This document shows positions 8,148 through 15,386 of a stretch of 52,384 nucleotides of DNA, one piece after another. Position numbers and translations under genes: made by a program. Origin of the DNA: a virus; IMG/VR virus record IMGVR_UViG_3300044998_000632, positions 1 to 52,384 of that record. The stretch is one strand, 5' to 3'. Under the pieces are notes generated by a model. That model did no database searches. It saw nothing but the letters and a program-made list of their open reading frames with translations, and had not been told where the DNA came from. Positions within the stretch are counted from its first letter, which is position 1, and each line of letters opens with the position of its first letter.

Positions 8148-9080
8148 ATGCCCCGCTTCGCCTCGGGCAAATATGCGCTTGGTGAATGCGACCGGTGCGG
8201 GTTCGCCGTGCCATATCGGTCGCTGGTACCGGACACGACCATGGGTCGCCCCAACGGGTTGCGTGTGTGTCCATCCTGCGTTGACGCTGAGCAGCCCCAG
8301 GAGACCCTCCTACCCCGGCTGCGGGTTGACGACCCGCAGGCCCTGCAGTTCGCGCGCCCTCAGCAGAACCTGGAGCAGCAGCGGCGATTGCGCCGCCCGG
8401 TGTACGTCACGACGCCCTACATCGGCCGACTGCGGACCACTTGTACCTCGCTGTCCGTCTTGTCGGTGCCGTTCGTTTTCGGCAGTGCCGTTGACGTCGT
8501 GGGCGCAGCAACGCCTACCCTGACGGGTTCTCCCGCCATCACGTTCAGCGCTGGATATGCCGCCCTCCCGGGGAGTTCAACATCCCAACTTGCCTACACG
8601 GGAGGCTTGTTGACGCAGGATTCAAGCAGGGCGCTGACGTTGCAGTTCTGGACGCGTTGGAATGCTCTGTGGACGGATCAGGCGAGCAACCTCATCAGCA
8701 TCACATCGGGCGTTGGCCAGTCCAGGCTGCAGTTCACCTGGCTTCACAACAATCCAAGCATCCGGCGCTTGCAGATTGGTCAGGTCGGGCGCTTTTCCGA
8801 TACCGATGTGTCTACCGACATCGCATCGGGGACGTGGGTGCATGTGGCTCTGGTGATTCCCGCCGGTATCGACCCGATGGCTCGCGTGTACTTGAACGGC
8901 GTACAAACGTGGTCGGCCGCCATCGGCCGCAGTGCAGGCGGCACTCTTGACCCGATCATTGGGCCGCTTGGCGTCGGATCGGGCGGGCCGGCGCAGGTCG
9001 ACATCGATGACGTGTGGCTGTCGCGTAATGAGCTTTACGTCGGCGCCTTCACGCCGCCAGCGCGAAGCCTGCAACCGTGA
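8148..9080 (+). CDS. Zinc-ribbon plus LamG-like appendage protein
   Basis: 310 residues from ATG 8148. The first ~45 residues have CDRCGF ... CPSCVD, a classical four-cysteine zinc ribbon. From about residue 120 there is a concanavalin/LamG-type sandwich (LTLQFWTRWNALW, WVHVALVIPAG, RVYLNGVQTW, VDIDDVWLSRNELY). I infer a virion appendage that binds a glycan, with the zinc ribbon as a docking or fold-stabilising domain. It relates in fold to the truncated protein at the left edge of the window. Confidence 0.72.
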   Translation: MPRFASGKYALGECDRCGFAVPYRSLVPDTTMGRPNGLRVCPSCVDAEQPQETLLPRLRVDDPQALQFARPQQNLEQQRRLRRPVYVTTPYIGRLRTTCTSLSVLSVPFVFGSAVDVVGAATPTLTGSPAITFSAGYAALPGSSTSQLAYTGGLLTQDSSRALTLQFWTRWNALWTDQASNLISITSGVGQSRLQFTWLHNNPSIRRLQIGQVGRFSDTDVSTDIASGTWVHVALVIPAGIDPMARVYLNGVQTWSAAIGRSAGGTLDPIIGPLGVGSGGPAQVDIDDVWLSRNELYVGAFTPPARSLQP

Positions 9081-9820
9081 CCACTGGACCTAATCCCGAC
9101 CTCGATGGACTCAAGGAGTTCGACATCGAGATCGTCTTCGCCACGTCGTTTGGCACGTATCTGCACACCGCCAAAGGTGTCGCGCGAGAGGGGTGTACCT
9201 TGAGCATTCAATTCCAGGACGAGTCCATCAACCTCGGATTGCCGGATGCCGATACGGTTGATTTTGTGGGCGCCGGAGTAACCGCCACCCGGGTTGGCAA
9301 CAAGATCACGGTCACCATCCCCGGCAGTATCGGTGGCGCTGCGCCAGTGCTGGTGCTGTCGCTCGTCGGCGCCGCCAATGGCACTTTTGATGGGTCCGGC
9401 GGTACAGTGTACTTCTCCAACTGGAATGGCACGGTGCGGCAAACCAGCGCCGACGCGACGTGGAACGAAGCCAACGACCAGATCGAATTCACGCAGACCG
9501 GGCTCTACGAGATCACAATCGTCGGGCGCATTGAACCCGTCGGAGCATGGCCGACGGAGCAAGTTTTCTACGGCAGCGACGTTATCGGCCCCGTCTACGA
9601 CCCGCAGGGGGCGCGCCACGCGGCAAGCCTTACCGGCTGGCAGGCGAGTGTGATTGGGCACGTGGCTTTCACGGACTCGTATGTCGTCAACATTGACGAC
9701 ATCGCCATCGATACCGTCACGCCACGCTTGTACGCCAATGCTTACGCCGACAGCACTGCAGCCGCATTCAGCGCCTTGATGCTCGTGCGCCGCATTGGCG
9801 ATGCGATCAGCGGATACTGA
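9077..9820 (+). CDS. Beta-sandwich tail appendage protein
   Basis: 247 residues from a GTG whose last bases form the stop of the upstream gene (GTGA), so translational coupling is likely. The C-terminal half (LYEITIVGRIEP, SYVVNIDDIAI, RLYANAYADSTAAAFSALML) reads like a C1q/TNF-like jelly roll used in some receptor-binding tips. The N-terminus is beta-rich and without a known motif. The role is inferred from position. Confidence 0.62.
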   Translation: MTTGPNPDLDGLKEFDIEIVFATSFGTYLHTAKGVAREGCTLSIQFQDESINLGLPDADTVDFVGAGVTATRVGNKITVTIPGSIGGAAPVLVLSLVGAANGTFDGSGGTVYFSNWNGTVRQTSADATWNEANDQIEFTQTGLYEITIVGRIEPVGAWPTEQVFYGSDVIGPVYDPQGARHAASLTGWQASVIGHVAFTDSYVVNIDDIAIDTVTPRLYANAYADSTAAAFSALMLVRRIGDAISGY

Positions 9821-9822
9821 CC

Positions 9823-10482
9823 ATGCGTCTGCGCGTCATCACCACCACGCAGCCACACCGACCGGCCGAGTGGCTGAGGGAGTGCATGCAGTCGGTGGCG
9901 GCTTCGTTGCCCGACGGCGCCGAGCACTTCGTGGTCCTGTCGCCCAGCGATCCGCAGGGCTGGATGGCCGCCTCGTGGGACGCCGCGCACAAGACCGACC
10001 TGGTGGCATTCGTGGACGACGACGACATCGTGGCGCCCGGTGCGATGCAGGCGTGCGTGGATGCGCTGCAGGCCACCGGTGCGGCGATGGCGTTCACCGA
10101 CGAGGACGAGGTCGACGAGTCGGGGCAGTTCCTGCGCGCTGGCATGATGGGCCGCCGCACGCTGCGCGACATCGGCATGCACCCGCGCAGCGCCCACCAT
10201 CTGGCCGTCTTCCGCCGCGACGTGGTGCCGGACGAGGTGTTCGGCGTTGCCAAGCGCGAGGGCATCGGCCTTGACTGGCTCATGCGCGCCTCAGCGGCCA
10301 TGCTGGGCGGCGCGGTGCATGTTCCGATGGTCGGCTACCACTGGCGCCGCCACGGCACGCAGTTCAGCAAGGTGACGCACGCCGAGCCATACGCTCGGGC
10401 GATACCCGCGCTGCGGCGATACTTGCGGGGGCTGATGCAATTCGACCGAGTGATCAAGCAATATCGCAAGGAGCTGGAATGA
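9823..10482 (+). CDS. GT-A family glycosyltransferase
   Basis: 219 residues. It has a Rossmann-like start (MRLRVITTTQPHRPAEWLRE), an acidic VDDDD cluster at residues 64-68 that matches the DxD metal/nucleotide-sugar site of GT-A (family 2) enzymes, and a later HWRRHGTQF segment. It would transfer a sugar from a nucleotide donor. It sits inside the tail-gene operon with a 4-nt overlap to the next gene, so it may glycosylate a virion protein or host receptor. The acceptor cannot be deduced. Confidence 0.75.
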   Translation: MRLRVITTTQPHRPAEWLRECMQSVAASLPDGAEHFVVLSPSDPQGWMAASWDAAHKTDLVAFVDDDDIVAPGAMQACVDALQATGAAMAFTDEDEVDESGQFLRAGMMGRRTLRDIGMHPRSAHHLAVFRRDVVPDEVFGVAKREGIGLDWLMRASAAMLGGAVHVPMVGYHWRRHGTQFSKVTHAEPYARAIPALRRYLRGLMQFDRVIKQYRKELE

Positions 10483-11105
10483 ACCTCGCAGAGCTGACAA
10501 CGTCAATCGAGGATTACACCGAGAACCGCAACGCGACGTTCGTGGCGAACATCCCCACGTTCATTCGCAACGCCGAGCGGCGCATTCACATCGACTGTCC
10601 CGATCTGCCCCGGTCGCGACTGATGTCTTTTGCTGCGATGACGCCGACGGTGCGGGTCTATCCCACTCCCGTCCGGCTCCTGACGCCCCTGTCGCTGTCG
10701 GTATCGTCTCCGGCCGGAGTGTTCATCGACTATCTGGACAATAAGGAGCCGGAGTACGTCTACTCCGCTTTCGGCAACTCTGCCCAAGCGCGACCGCGCG
10801 TGTACGCCTTGCTGGACAACAATGAATTCGTGGTGTCCCCGGCGCCTGATTTGGCGTACCGGATGGACTTCGCCTACACCGGGTACCCGGAATCCATCGT
10901 CGAATCCGGGACGTCCTGGATCGGCGACAACTTCGAATTCGTGCTGCTGTACGGCGCACTGGTCGAAGCGTACACTTTCATGAAAGGGGAGGCGGATGTC
11001 CTCCAAGGCTACGCTTTGCAGTACAAAGACTCCCTGCGCCTACTGAAAGACTTCAGTCAGGCTCGCTCGCACCAAGACGCATTCCGCGTCGCTCAAGGAA
11101 GGTGA
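10479..11105 (+). CDS. Tail adaptor-like structural protein (T7 gp11 type)
   Basis: 208 residues, overlapping the glycosyltransferase stop (ATGA). Opens with NLAELTTSIEDYTENRNATF, followed by IPTFIRNAERRIHIDC, the pattern of phage adaptor / tail tubular A proteins. The C-terminus is helical (YGALVEAYTFMKGEADVLQ). It may form the ring beneath the portal. It is a second adaptor-like gene besides 7495-8145; which one contacts the portal is unclear. Confidence 0.68.
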   Translation: MNLAELTTSIEDYTENRNATFVANIPTFIRNAERRIHIDCPDLPRSRLMSFAAMTPTVRVYPTPVRLLTPLSLSVSSPAGVFIDYLDNKEPEYVYSAFGNSAQARPRVYALLDNNEFVVSPAPDLAYRMDFAYTGYPESIVESGTSWIGDNFEFVLLYGALVEAYTFMKGEADVLQGYALQYKDSLRLLKDFSQARSHQDAFRVAQGR

Positions 11106-11111
11106 TCTGCC

Positions 11112-11516
11112 ATGCCGATTCAGTTTTCCATCGCCGTGCGGAACGCGCGCCTCGACTCGATCGAGACCACGATCGGCACCTCTGCGCGTCTGCGCATCCT
11201 GACTGGAACCCCGCCAGCCAACTGCGCCGCGGCGGAGACGGGCACCATTCTTGCCACCCTCGTACTGCCGTCTGACTGGTTGGCGAATGCAGCGTCGGGC
11301 GCCAAGGCACTCGCCGGCACCTGGACTGGTACCGCCGTCGCCAGTGGTACGGCGGGGTACTACCGGATCTACGACTCTTCCGTGACGACGTGCCATGAAC
11401 AGGGCACGATCACAGCGACGGGTGGTGGTGGGGATCTGACGTTCGACAACGTGTCGATCGCGAACGGACAGACCATCAACATCACCACCTTCACCAAGAC
11501 CGACGGCAACGCGTAA
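11112..11516 (+). CDS. Small conserved beta-rich structural protein
   Basis: 134 residues. The opening IQFSIAVRNARLDSIETTIG and the interior YYRIYDSSVTTCHEQGTITA belong to a widespread phage structural family, usually encoded in tail or appendage clusters. Gly-rich turn at TATGGGGDL. It is probably a virion protein; the specific role is not known to me. Confidence 0.75.
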   Translation: MPIQFSIAVRNARLDSIETTIGTSARLRILTGTPPANCAAAETGTILATLVLPSDWLANAASGAKALAGTWTGTAVASGTAGYYRIYDSSVTTCHEQGTITATGGGGDLTFDNVSIANGQTINITTFTKTDGNA

Positions 11517-11524
11517 GGTAGCCA

Positions 11525-12160
11525 ATGTCGACCGGCTCCCAGTCTCTTACACTGGCGAGCCCGACACAGGTCGCCACGGGCGGGGTGCCTGGGCAGCAGG
11601 CGACGCTCGCCAGCCCGGAGCCCGACACCGCGGGTACGGTCATCGTGTCGGGCTCGCAAGCTGCCACGCTTGCCGAAGCGCAAAACGACGCCGATTTCGG
11701 CGTGTCTGCGCAAGTGCTCGCGAGCGTGGTGGCGAGCACAGACGCCCGGCTATACCTTGCCGGCGTGCAGGCCGCCACACTGGTAAGTCCGGTGGCTGCC
11801 ACTGCTGGCGGGCCCGTCAACATCAACGTGCAGGTCGTCACGCTACCCGACGTCGAACAGACGCAGGAGGGGGTGACGCTGATCGGTGGGGCGCAGTTCC
11901 GAGCGCTGGCTGGGGTCAGTCGAGCGCAGGCCGGGGAGGTGGGCGTAGTCGGGGCGCAGGCGAGGACGCTGGCTCCCCCTAGCGCGGCAACTGCGGGGCA
12001 GATCGTTGTCGAGGGAAGCCAAGCAATCACCCTGGACGCTGCGTTGACCAATCTGGTTTCTTTCGGCCGCCAGAACCAGGCCCTGGGCCCAGTGACCAAC
12101 GGCCAGCCCACGTGGTTGCCGTCGCTGCCGCCCACACCTACCATATGGATTGATCGTTAG
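11525..12160 (+). CDS. Repeat-containing beta-rich tail protein
   Basis: 211 residues built mainly of ~22-residue units of the form G(S/A/V)QAxTLxxPxxATAG, eight or so in number. Ala/Thr/Val-rich and likely all-beta. It ends in a Pro/Trp segment (LPPTPTIWIDR). The unit length matches that of the repeats in the left-edge protein although the sequence differs. It is likely a fibre shaft or an adhesion modulator next to the collar fibre. Confidence 0.6.
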   Translation: MSTGSQSLTLASPTQVATGGVPGQQATLASPEPDTAGTVIVSGSQAATLAEAQNDADFGVSAQVLASVVASTDARLYLAGVQAATLVSPVAATAGGPVNINVQVVTLPDVEQTQEGVTLIGGAQFRALAGVSRAQAGEVGVVGAQARTLAPPSAATAGQIVVEGSQAITLDAALTNLVSFGRQNQALGPVTNGQPTWLPSLPPTPTIWIDR

Positions 12161-12168
12161 GAGCCACC

Positions 12169-13137
12169 GTGCCGAGCACTTTCACTCCCGTCATCCAACT
12201 CGAAAAACCCGGCGATGGTGAGCAGGCGGGCTTTTGGGGTTCCACGGTCAACGCCAACATGGACCGGCTGGAGGCGGCGGTGCTGTCTTCACTGGCCATG
12301 AATGGCGGAGCCCCCATCACGGCCACCCCGCCAGCAGGTACCCGGCGCATCACGGAGCCGGCATCCGGGGAGATTATCGTTCAGGAATTCAATGGGACCA
12401 CGTGGGTGGTCCTTTTCGATTCCCGGACCAAGCAGGCTGGGGGTACGTCATTCCTTCCGCTGGCTGGGGGCACCATGACAGGCGCCGTGGTGCTGGCGGG
12501 CAACGCGACGGCGTCACTCAATCCCACTACGTTGCAGCAGATGCAGGCTGCAGACGCGGCCACGCTGGCGTCGGCGAATGCCTACGCAGATTCGGTGATC
12601 GGCAGTGGGGGCATCCCCCCGGGGACGATTACGATGTTCGGTGGTTCCGTGGCACCTGCCGGTTGGCTCTTGTGTCGCGGACAGGCGGTCAGCCGTACCA
12701 CGTACGCGGCGCTGTTCGCCGCCATTGGCATCAACTACGGCGGCGGCGATGGCGTTACGACGTTTAATGTCCCCGACATGCGCGGGGAGTTTCCTCGCGG
12801 CCACGACGCGGGTCGGGGCGTGGACCCCGGTCGCACGCTTGGGACCGCGCAGGCAGACGCATTGCAGGACATGAACGGCTACTTTGGGGTGGATGACCGG
12901 GCGTACAACTCGGTCCTCAACGCGGTGCCGGCGTCCGCCTCGGGGGTATTCAAGGCGGTCCAGCCGATCTCGCCCCCCAACGAAGCGTTCACAGCAGGCA
13001 TGCCGGTGATGGACACCACCAGCTCGGGCGGTGACGGGCTGGCCCTGTATCTCAAGTTCGAGGCATCTCGTGTCGCACGTACGGCGGCTGAGACCCGTCC
13101 GCGCAACGTGGCTTTCAACTTCATCATCCGCATATGA
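12169..13137 (+). CDS. Collar-domain tail fibre protein
   Basis: 322 residues from a GTG start with a TAGGAG site upstream. The N-terminus looks like a virion anchor (FTPVIQLEKPGDGEQAGFWG). The middle has IPPGTITMFGGSVAPAGWLL then CRGQAVSRTTYAALFAAIG and FNVPDMRGEFPRGHDAGRG, the classic phage tail-collar (gp12/MTD-like) signature. The C-terminus ends RPRNVAFNFIIRI, typical of this domain. Likely receptor-binding fibre. Confidence 0.85.
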   Translation: MPSTFTPVIQLEKPGDGEQAGFWGSTVNANMDRLEAAVLSSLAMNGGAPITATPPAGTRRITEPASGEIIVQEFNGTTWVVLFDSRTKQAGGTSFLPLAGGTMTGAVVLAGNATASLNPTTLQQMQAADAATLASANAYADSVIGSGGIPPGTITMFGGSVAPAGWLLCRGQAVSRTTYAALFAAIGINYGGGDGVTTFNVPDMRGEFPRGHDAGRGVDPGRTLGTAQADALQDMNGYFGVDDRAYNSVLNAVPASASGVFKAVQPISPPNEAFTAGMPVMDTTSSGGDGLALYLKFEASRVARTAAETRPRNVAFNFIIRI

Positions 13138-13451
13138 GCCAGTCAGTTCGCTCCGAGGAGCCGGATCGCCCCGAGATCAAGATCGTCCGGGAGGTCTCCT
13201 TTCGGCTGCTCGCCGCCTTGATGACGCCGATCTTTTTCGCGGTGGCCGGCACGGGGCTGACGGTGTGGCGGGAGTTCCATCTACAGACTGAGTTGCTGCG
13301 GCAGATGCGGGAGGATATGCGAGTCTACATGGAGCGGGTCAACGCGGAGAAGGCTCGCAACGACGTGCAAGACGCACAGCTTCAGCAGCTCATTAAACAG
13401 GGCGACATCAGCAACGCGCGACTGCAGAGTCTCGAAAGGACTGGACGATGA
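13134..13451 (+). CDS. Membrane protein with coiled-coil tail, lysis block
   Basis: 105 residues, ATGA overlap with the fibre gene. One hydrophobic segment around residues 26-46 (LLAALMTPIFFAVAGTGLTV) follows a charged N-terminus; then a long helical, charged C-terminus (MREDMRVYMERVNAEKARND). It sits immediately before the holin and endolysin, so it may be an antiholin or holin partner. No family recognised. Confidence 0.65.
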   Translation: MSQSVRSEEPDRPEIKIVREVSFRLLAALMTPIFFAVAGTGLTVWREFHLQTELLRQMREDMRVYMERVNAEKARNDVQDAQLQQLIKQGDISNARLQSLERTGR

Positions 13452-13687
13452 ATTTCCAACTACTCCCTGACTGGAAGGACGTGGCCAAGTCGTCCTGGTC
13501 GTTCAAGCTGTGGAGCGCGGCTGCGTCGCTGCTGTTGCTGTGGCAGATTTCCGATCTCGTATTTGATTACCCTCAAGTGGTCGAGAGGAGTTTCGCAATG
13601 GCGGTGCTCATCATTGGGGTCCTTGGGGTCCTAGCTCGACTGCTGGACCAGTCGACGGAGCAGCCGCCGAAGGGCGGCGGTGAGTGA
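13448..13687 (+). CDS. Holin
   Basis: 79 residues with two hydrophobic helices (about residues 20-40, LWSAAASLLLLWQISDLVF, and 49-66, AMAVLIIGVLGVLARLL) and a charged C-terminus. Size and topology fit a class II holin of the 'WKxVxxxSWSFKLW' type found in podoviruses and prophages of proteobacteria. It makes the membrane lesion that times lysis. Overlaps the neighbouring genes by 4 and 8 nt. Confidence 0.75.
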   Translation: MNFQLLPDWKDVAKSSWSFKLWSAAASLLLLWQISDLVFDYPQVVERSFAMAVLIIGVLGVLARLLDQSTEQPPKGGGE

Positions 13688-13880
13688 AGTGATCTCGCTC
13701 ACGCTGTGGCAGGCAGGACTGCTCGCCATCCTGCTGCTCGCCTTGGGCGCGGTGTGGGGCCGAGGTTTCGAGGTCTACCGCGCGGCGTCGATGGAGATGG
13801 CCGCGTTCCAGCGCGGGCTCGGAGCGGGCATTGCGCTGTGTGCAGGGGTACCCGATGAAGATCGAGACCTATCGCGATAA
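13680..13880 (+). CDS. Small membrane protein of the lysis block
   Basis: 66 residues from a GTG at 13680 (a second GTG at 13689 is possible). One transmembrane helix, LTLWQAGLLAILLLALGAVW, then a short charged tail. It overlaps the holin by 8 nt and the next gene by 26 nt. A holin/antiholin accessory is plausible; no recognisable family. Confidence 0.55.
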   Translation: MSEVISLTLWQAGLLAILLLALGAVWGRGFEVYRAASMEMAAFQRGLGAGIALCAGVPDEDRDLSR

Positions 13881-14019
13881 GGCTGGGCAGTGGCGCTGGC
13901 GCATGCGGGGCCGCAACGGACGCATCGTTGCCTGCTCCGGTGAGGGATACACGCGGCGTTGGAGTGTGCGTCGCGCGCTGCGTCGCGTGCTCGACGCCAT
14001 GAAAGGAACGCTGCCATGA
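13855..14019 (+). CDS. DUF1508/YegP-like small protein
   Basis: 54 residues from ATG 13855. Core QWRWRMRGRNGRIVACSGEG resembles the single-repeat DUF1508 (YegP) fold, a short beta hairpin plus helix unit. The role in phages is unknown. It overlaps the membrane gene in another frame by 26 nt and the endolysin start by 4 nt (ATGA). Confidence 0.68.
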   Translation: MKIETYRDKAGQWRWRMRGRNGRIVACSGEGYTRRWSVRRALRRVLDAMKGTLP

Positions 14020-14645
14020 GGATGGATGTGGTCACGCTGATCCGGGCGGGCATGACGCCGACGACCGCGAAAGCGTGGGCGCCGTTCTTCGAGCCAGCAG
14101 GCGAGCGGTTTCAGATCAACACGCCCGAGCGCATCGCGGCGTTCGTCTCGCAGATGCGGGTGGAGACGGCCGAGTTCTCGACGCTCGAAGAGAACCTGCG
14201 CTACCGCCCTGAGCGCGCCATCCAGATTCCGGGGTGGTCGAAGCGGCTTGGCGGGCTTGAAGGCGCTCGGCGCATCATCGCGCAAGGCCCACAGGCGCTG
14301 GCCAACGTCGTTTACGCCAACCGGATGGGTAACGGTCCGCCCGAGTCGGGTGATGGATGGCGATACCGAGGATCAGGCTGCAAGCAACTCACCTTCCGCG
14401 ACAACTACCGCGCGGTTGACATGGATCTGCTAACGGATTACGAAGCGCACCCCGAGAAAGTGCGCGAGCCCGAGGGTGCGGCGCTGACGGCGGCGCATTA
14501 CTGGGCGCGCAACAAGTGCAACATCTTCGCTGACCGTCGAGACTGGAACGGCATCACGCTGCTCGTAAATGGCCCCGGCATGATGGCAGCCGCCACTCGA
14601 CGTAACCTCACTGTTGCTGCGCTTGCGGAACTTCAAGGAGCTTGA
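14016..14645 (+). CDS. Endolysin, GH19 chitinase/lysozyme-like
   Basis: 209 residues from ATG 14016, overlapping the preceding stop. GH19-type features: the QMRVETAEFSTLEENLRYRP block with the likely catalytic Glu50 and second Glu around 58-59, then GDGWRYRGSGCKQLTFRDNY equivalent to the 'GRGPxQLT' substrate loop, and an ALTAAHYWARNKCN segment. It would cleave peptidoglycan glycan strands. No signal peptide is seen, so release through the holin is expected. Confidence 0.85.
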   Translation: MRMDVVTLIRAGMTPTTAKAWAPFFEPAGERFQINTPERIAAFVSQMRVETAEFSTLEENLRYRPERAIQIPGWSKRLGGLEGARRIIAQGPQALANVVYANRMGNGPPESGDGWRYRGSGCKQLTFRDNYRAVDMDLLTDYEAHPEKVREPEGAALTAAHYWARNKCNIFADRRDWNGITLLVNGPGMMAAATRRNLTVAALAELQGA

Positions 14646-14646
14646 G

Positions 14647-14879
14647 ATGGACATCGTGCTTGCCTTCCTCATCAGCCAACTCCCCGGCTTCATCATCGCT
14701 GCCGTGGCGGGTTCGCCGTGGGCTGCTGGTGGTACCGCTACACGCTCAAGCGGGACCCCGCCAAACTGGAGCGACTTGCGGCCGAGGCTGACAAGCTCAA
14801 GGCCAAGCTCCCTCCGGAGCTGGTCGAGCTGATCAATCAGATGCAGGTCAAGATTCGCGACCTCGAAGCCAAGAAGTGA
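14647..14879 (+). pseudogene. Membrane-anchored coiled-coil gene with a -1 frame change
   Basis: From ATG 14647 the frame encodes a hydrophobic start (MDIVLAFLISQLPGFIIAAVAG). Just after 14708 the coding signal moves to the -1 frame, which continues as FAVGCWWYRYTLKRDPAKLE and a coiled coil ending at the TGA at 14877-14879. One extra G in the run at 14709-14711 would restore a single ~77-residue protein. In the original frame the chain runs on without meaning to 14832. Causes could be an assembly error, a true mutation, or translational frameshifting; no classical slippery heptamer is visible. A GTG at 14718 could also start the second part. Confidence 0.6.
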
Positions 14880-15385
14880 TCCCGCTGGCGCCACTTCTTG
14901 CCGCTGCAGCCATCGCGGGCGCGGGCTGGTACGGCTTTGTTCGTGGGGAGTCCCACGGCGTCGCCGTGACTGTTGCGCATTGGCAGGGAGTGGTCCAGAA
15001 GATGCTTGAGCGTGCCGCTGAGGCGGCGGAAACCGCCCGGGCTGACCGCGAGGTCCTTGAAGCCAACTGGAGGAACCGCTATGACGCCGCGATTCGGACC
15101 CAGGCTGCCGAGCAAGCTCGCGCGCAACGCATGGCTCGTGATCTTCAGCTTGCTCGTACTGAGCGTGACGGGCTGCGCACACAACTCGACGCCTTCGCTC
15201 GCGGTCCCGCCGACGCCGGTGACGATTCCCTTGCCGCCGCCCGTGACCGCGCCGCCGCCCTCGGGAGCGTACTGGATCGAGTATTGCAAGACCTTGAACG
15301 ACGTACGCTCGCGGCTGAAACTCACGCCGCCGATGTCCGATCCTTGCTCGCAGCTTGGCCTACCAGCTTCATGAAGGACGAGTAA
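14876..15385 (+). CDS. Inner-membrane spanin (Rz-like)
   Basis: 169 residues from a GTG that overlaps the preceding TGA (GTGA). N-terminal hydrophobic anchor (PLAPLLAAAAIAGAGWYGFV), then a long Ala/Arg/Glu-rich coiled coil through to the C-terminus, as in Rz i-spanins. It spans the periplasm with the Rz1 lipoprotein and fuses the membranes at lysis. The Rz1 gene is fully nested in its +1 frame. Confidence 0.78.
   Translation: MIPLAPLLAAAAIAGAGWYGFVRGESHGVAVTVAHWQGVVQKMLERAAEAAETARADREVLEANWRNRYDAAIRTQAAEQARAQRMARDLQLARTERDGLRTQLDAFARGPADAGDDSLAAARDRAAALGSVLDRVLQDLERRTLAAETHAADVRSLLAAWPTSFMKDE
15081..15374 (+). CDS. Outer-membrane spanin lipoprotein (Rz1-like), nested in Rz
   Basis: 97 residues in the +1 frame relative to Rz, with its own site GGAGG about 8 nt before ATG 15081. 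Signal peptide with hydrophobic core (WLVIFSLLVLSVTGC) and a lipobox ending in VTGC at about residue 32. The mature part is Pro-rich (PPTPVTIPLPPPVTAPPP), as in Rz1 proteins. The embedded arrangement is the lambda-like one, typical for Gram-negative hosts. Confidence 0.82.
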   Translation: MTPRFGPRLPSKLARNAWLVIFSLLVLSVTGCAHNSTPSLAVPPTPVTIPLPPPVTAPPPSGAYWIEYCKTLNDVRSRLKLTPPMSDPCSQLGLPAS

Positions 15386-15386
15386 C

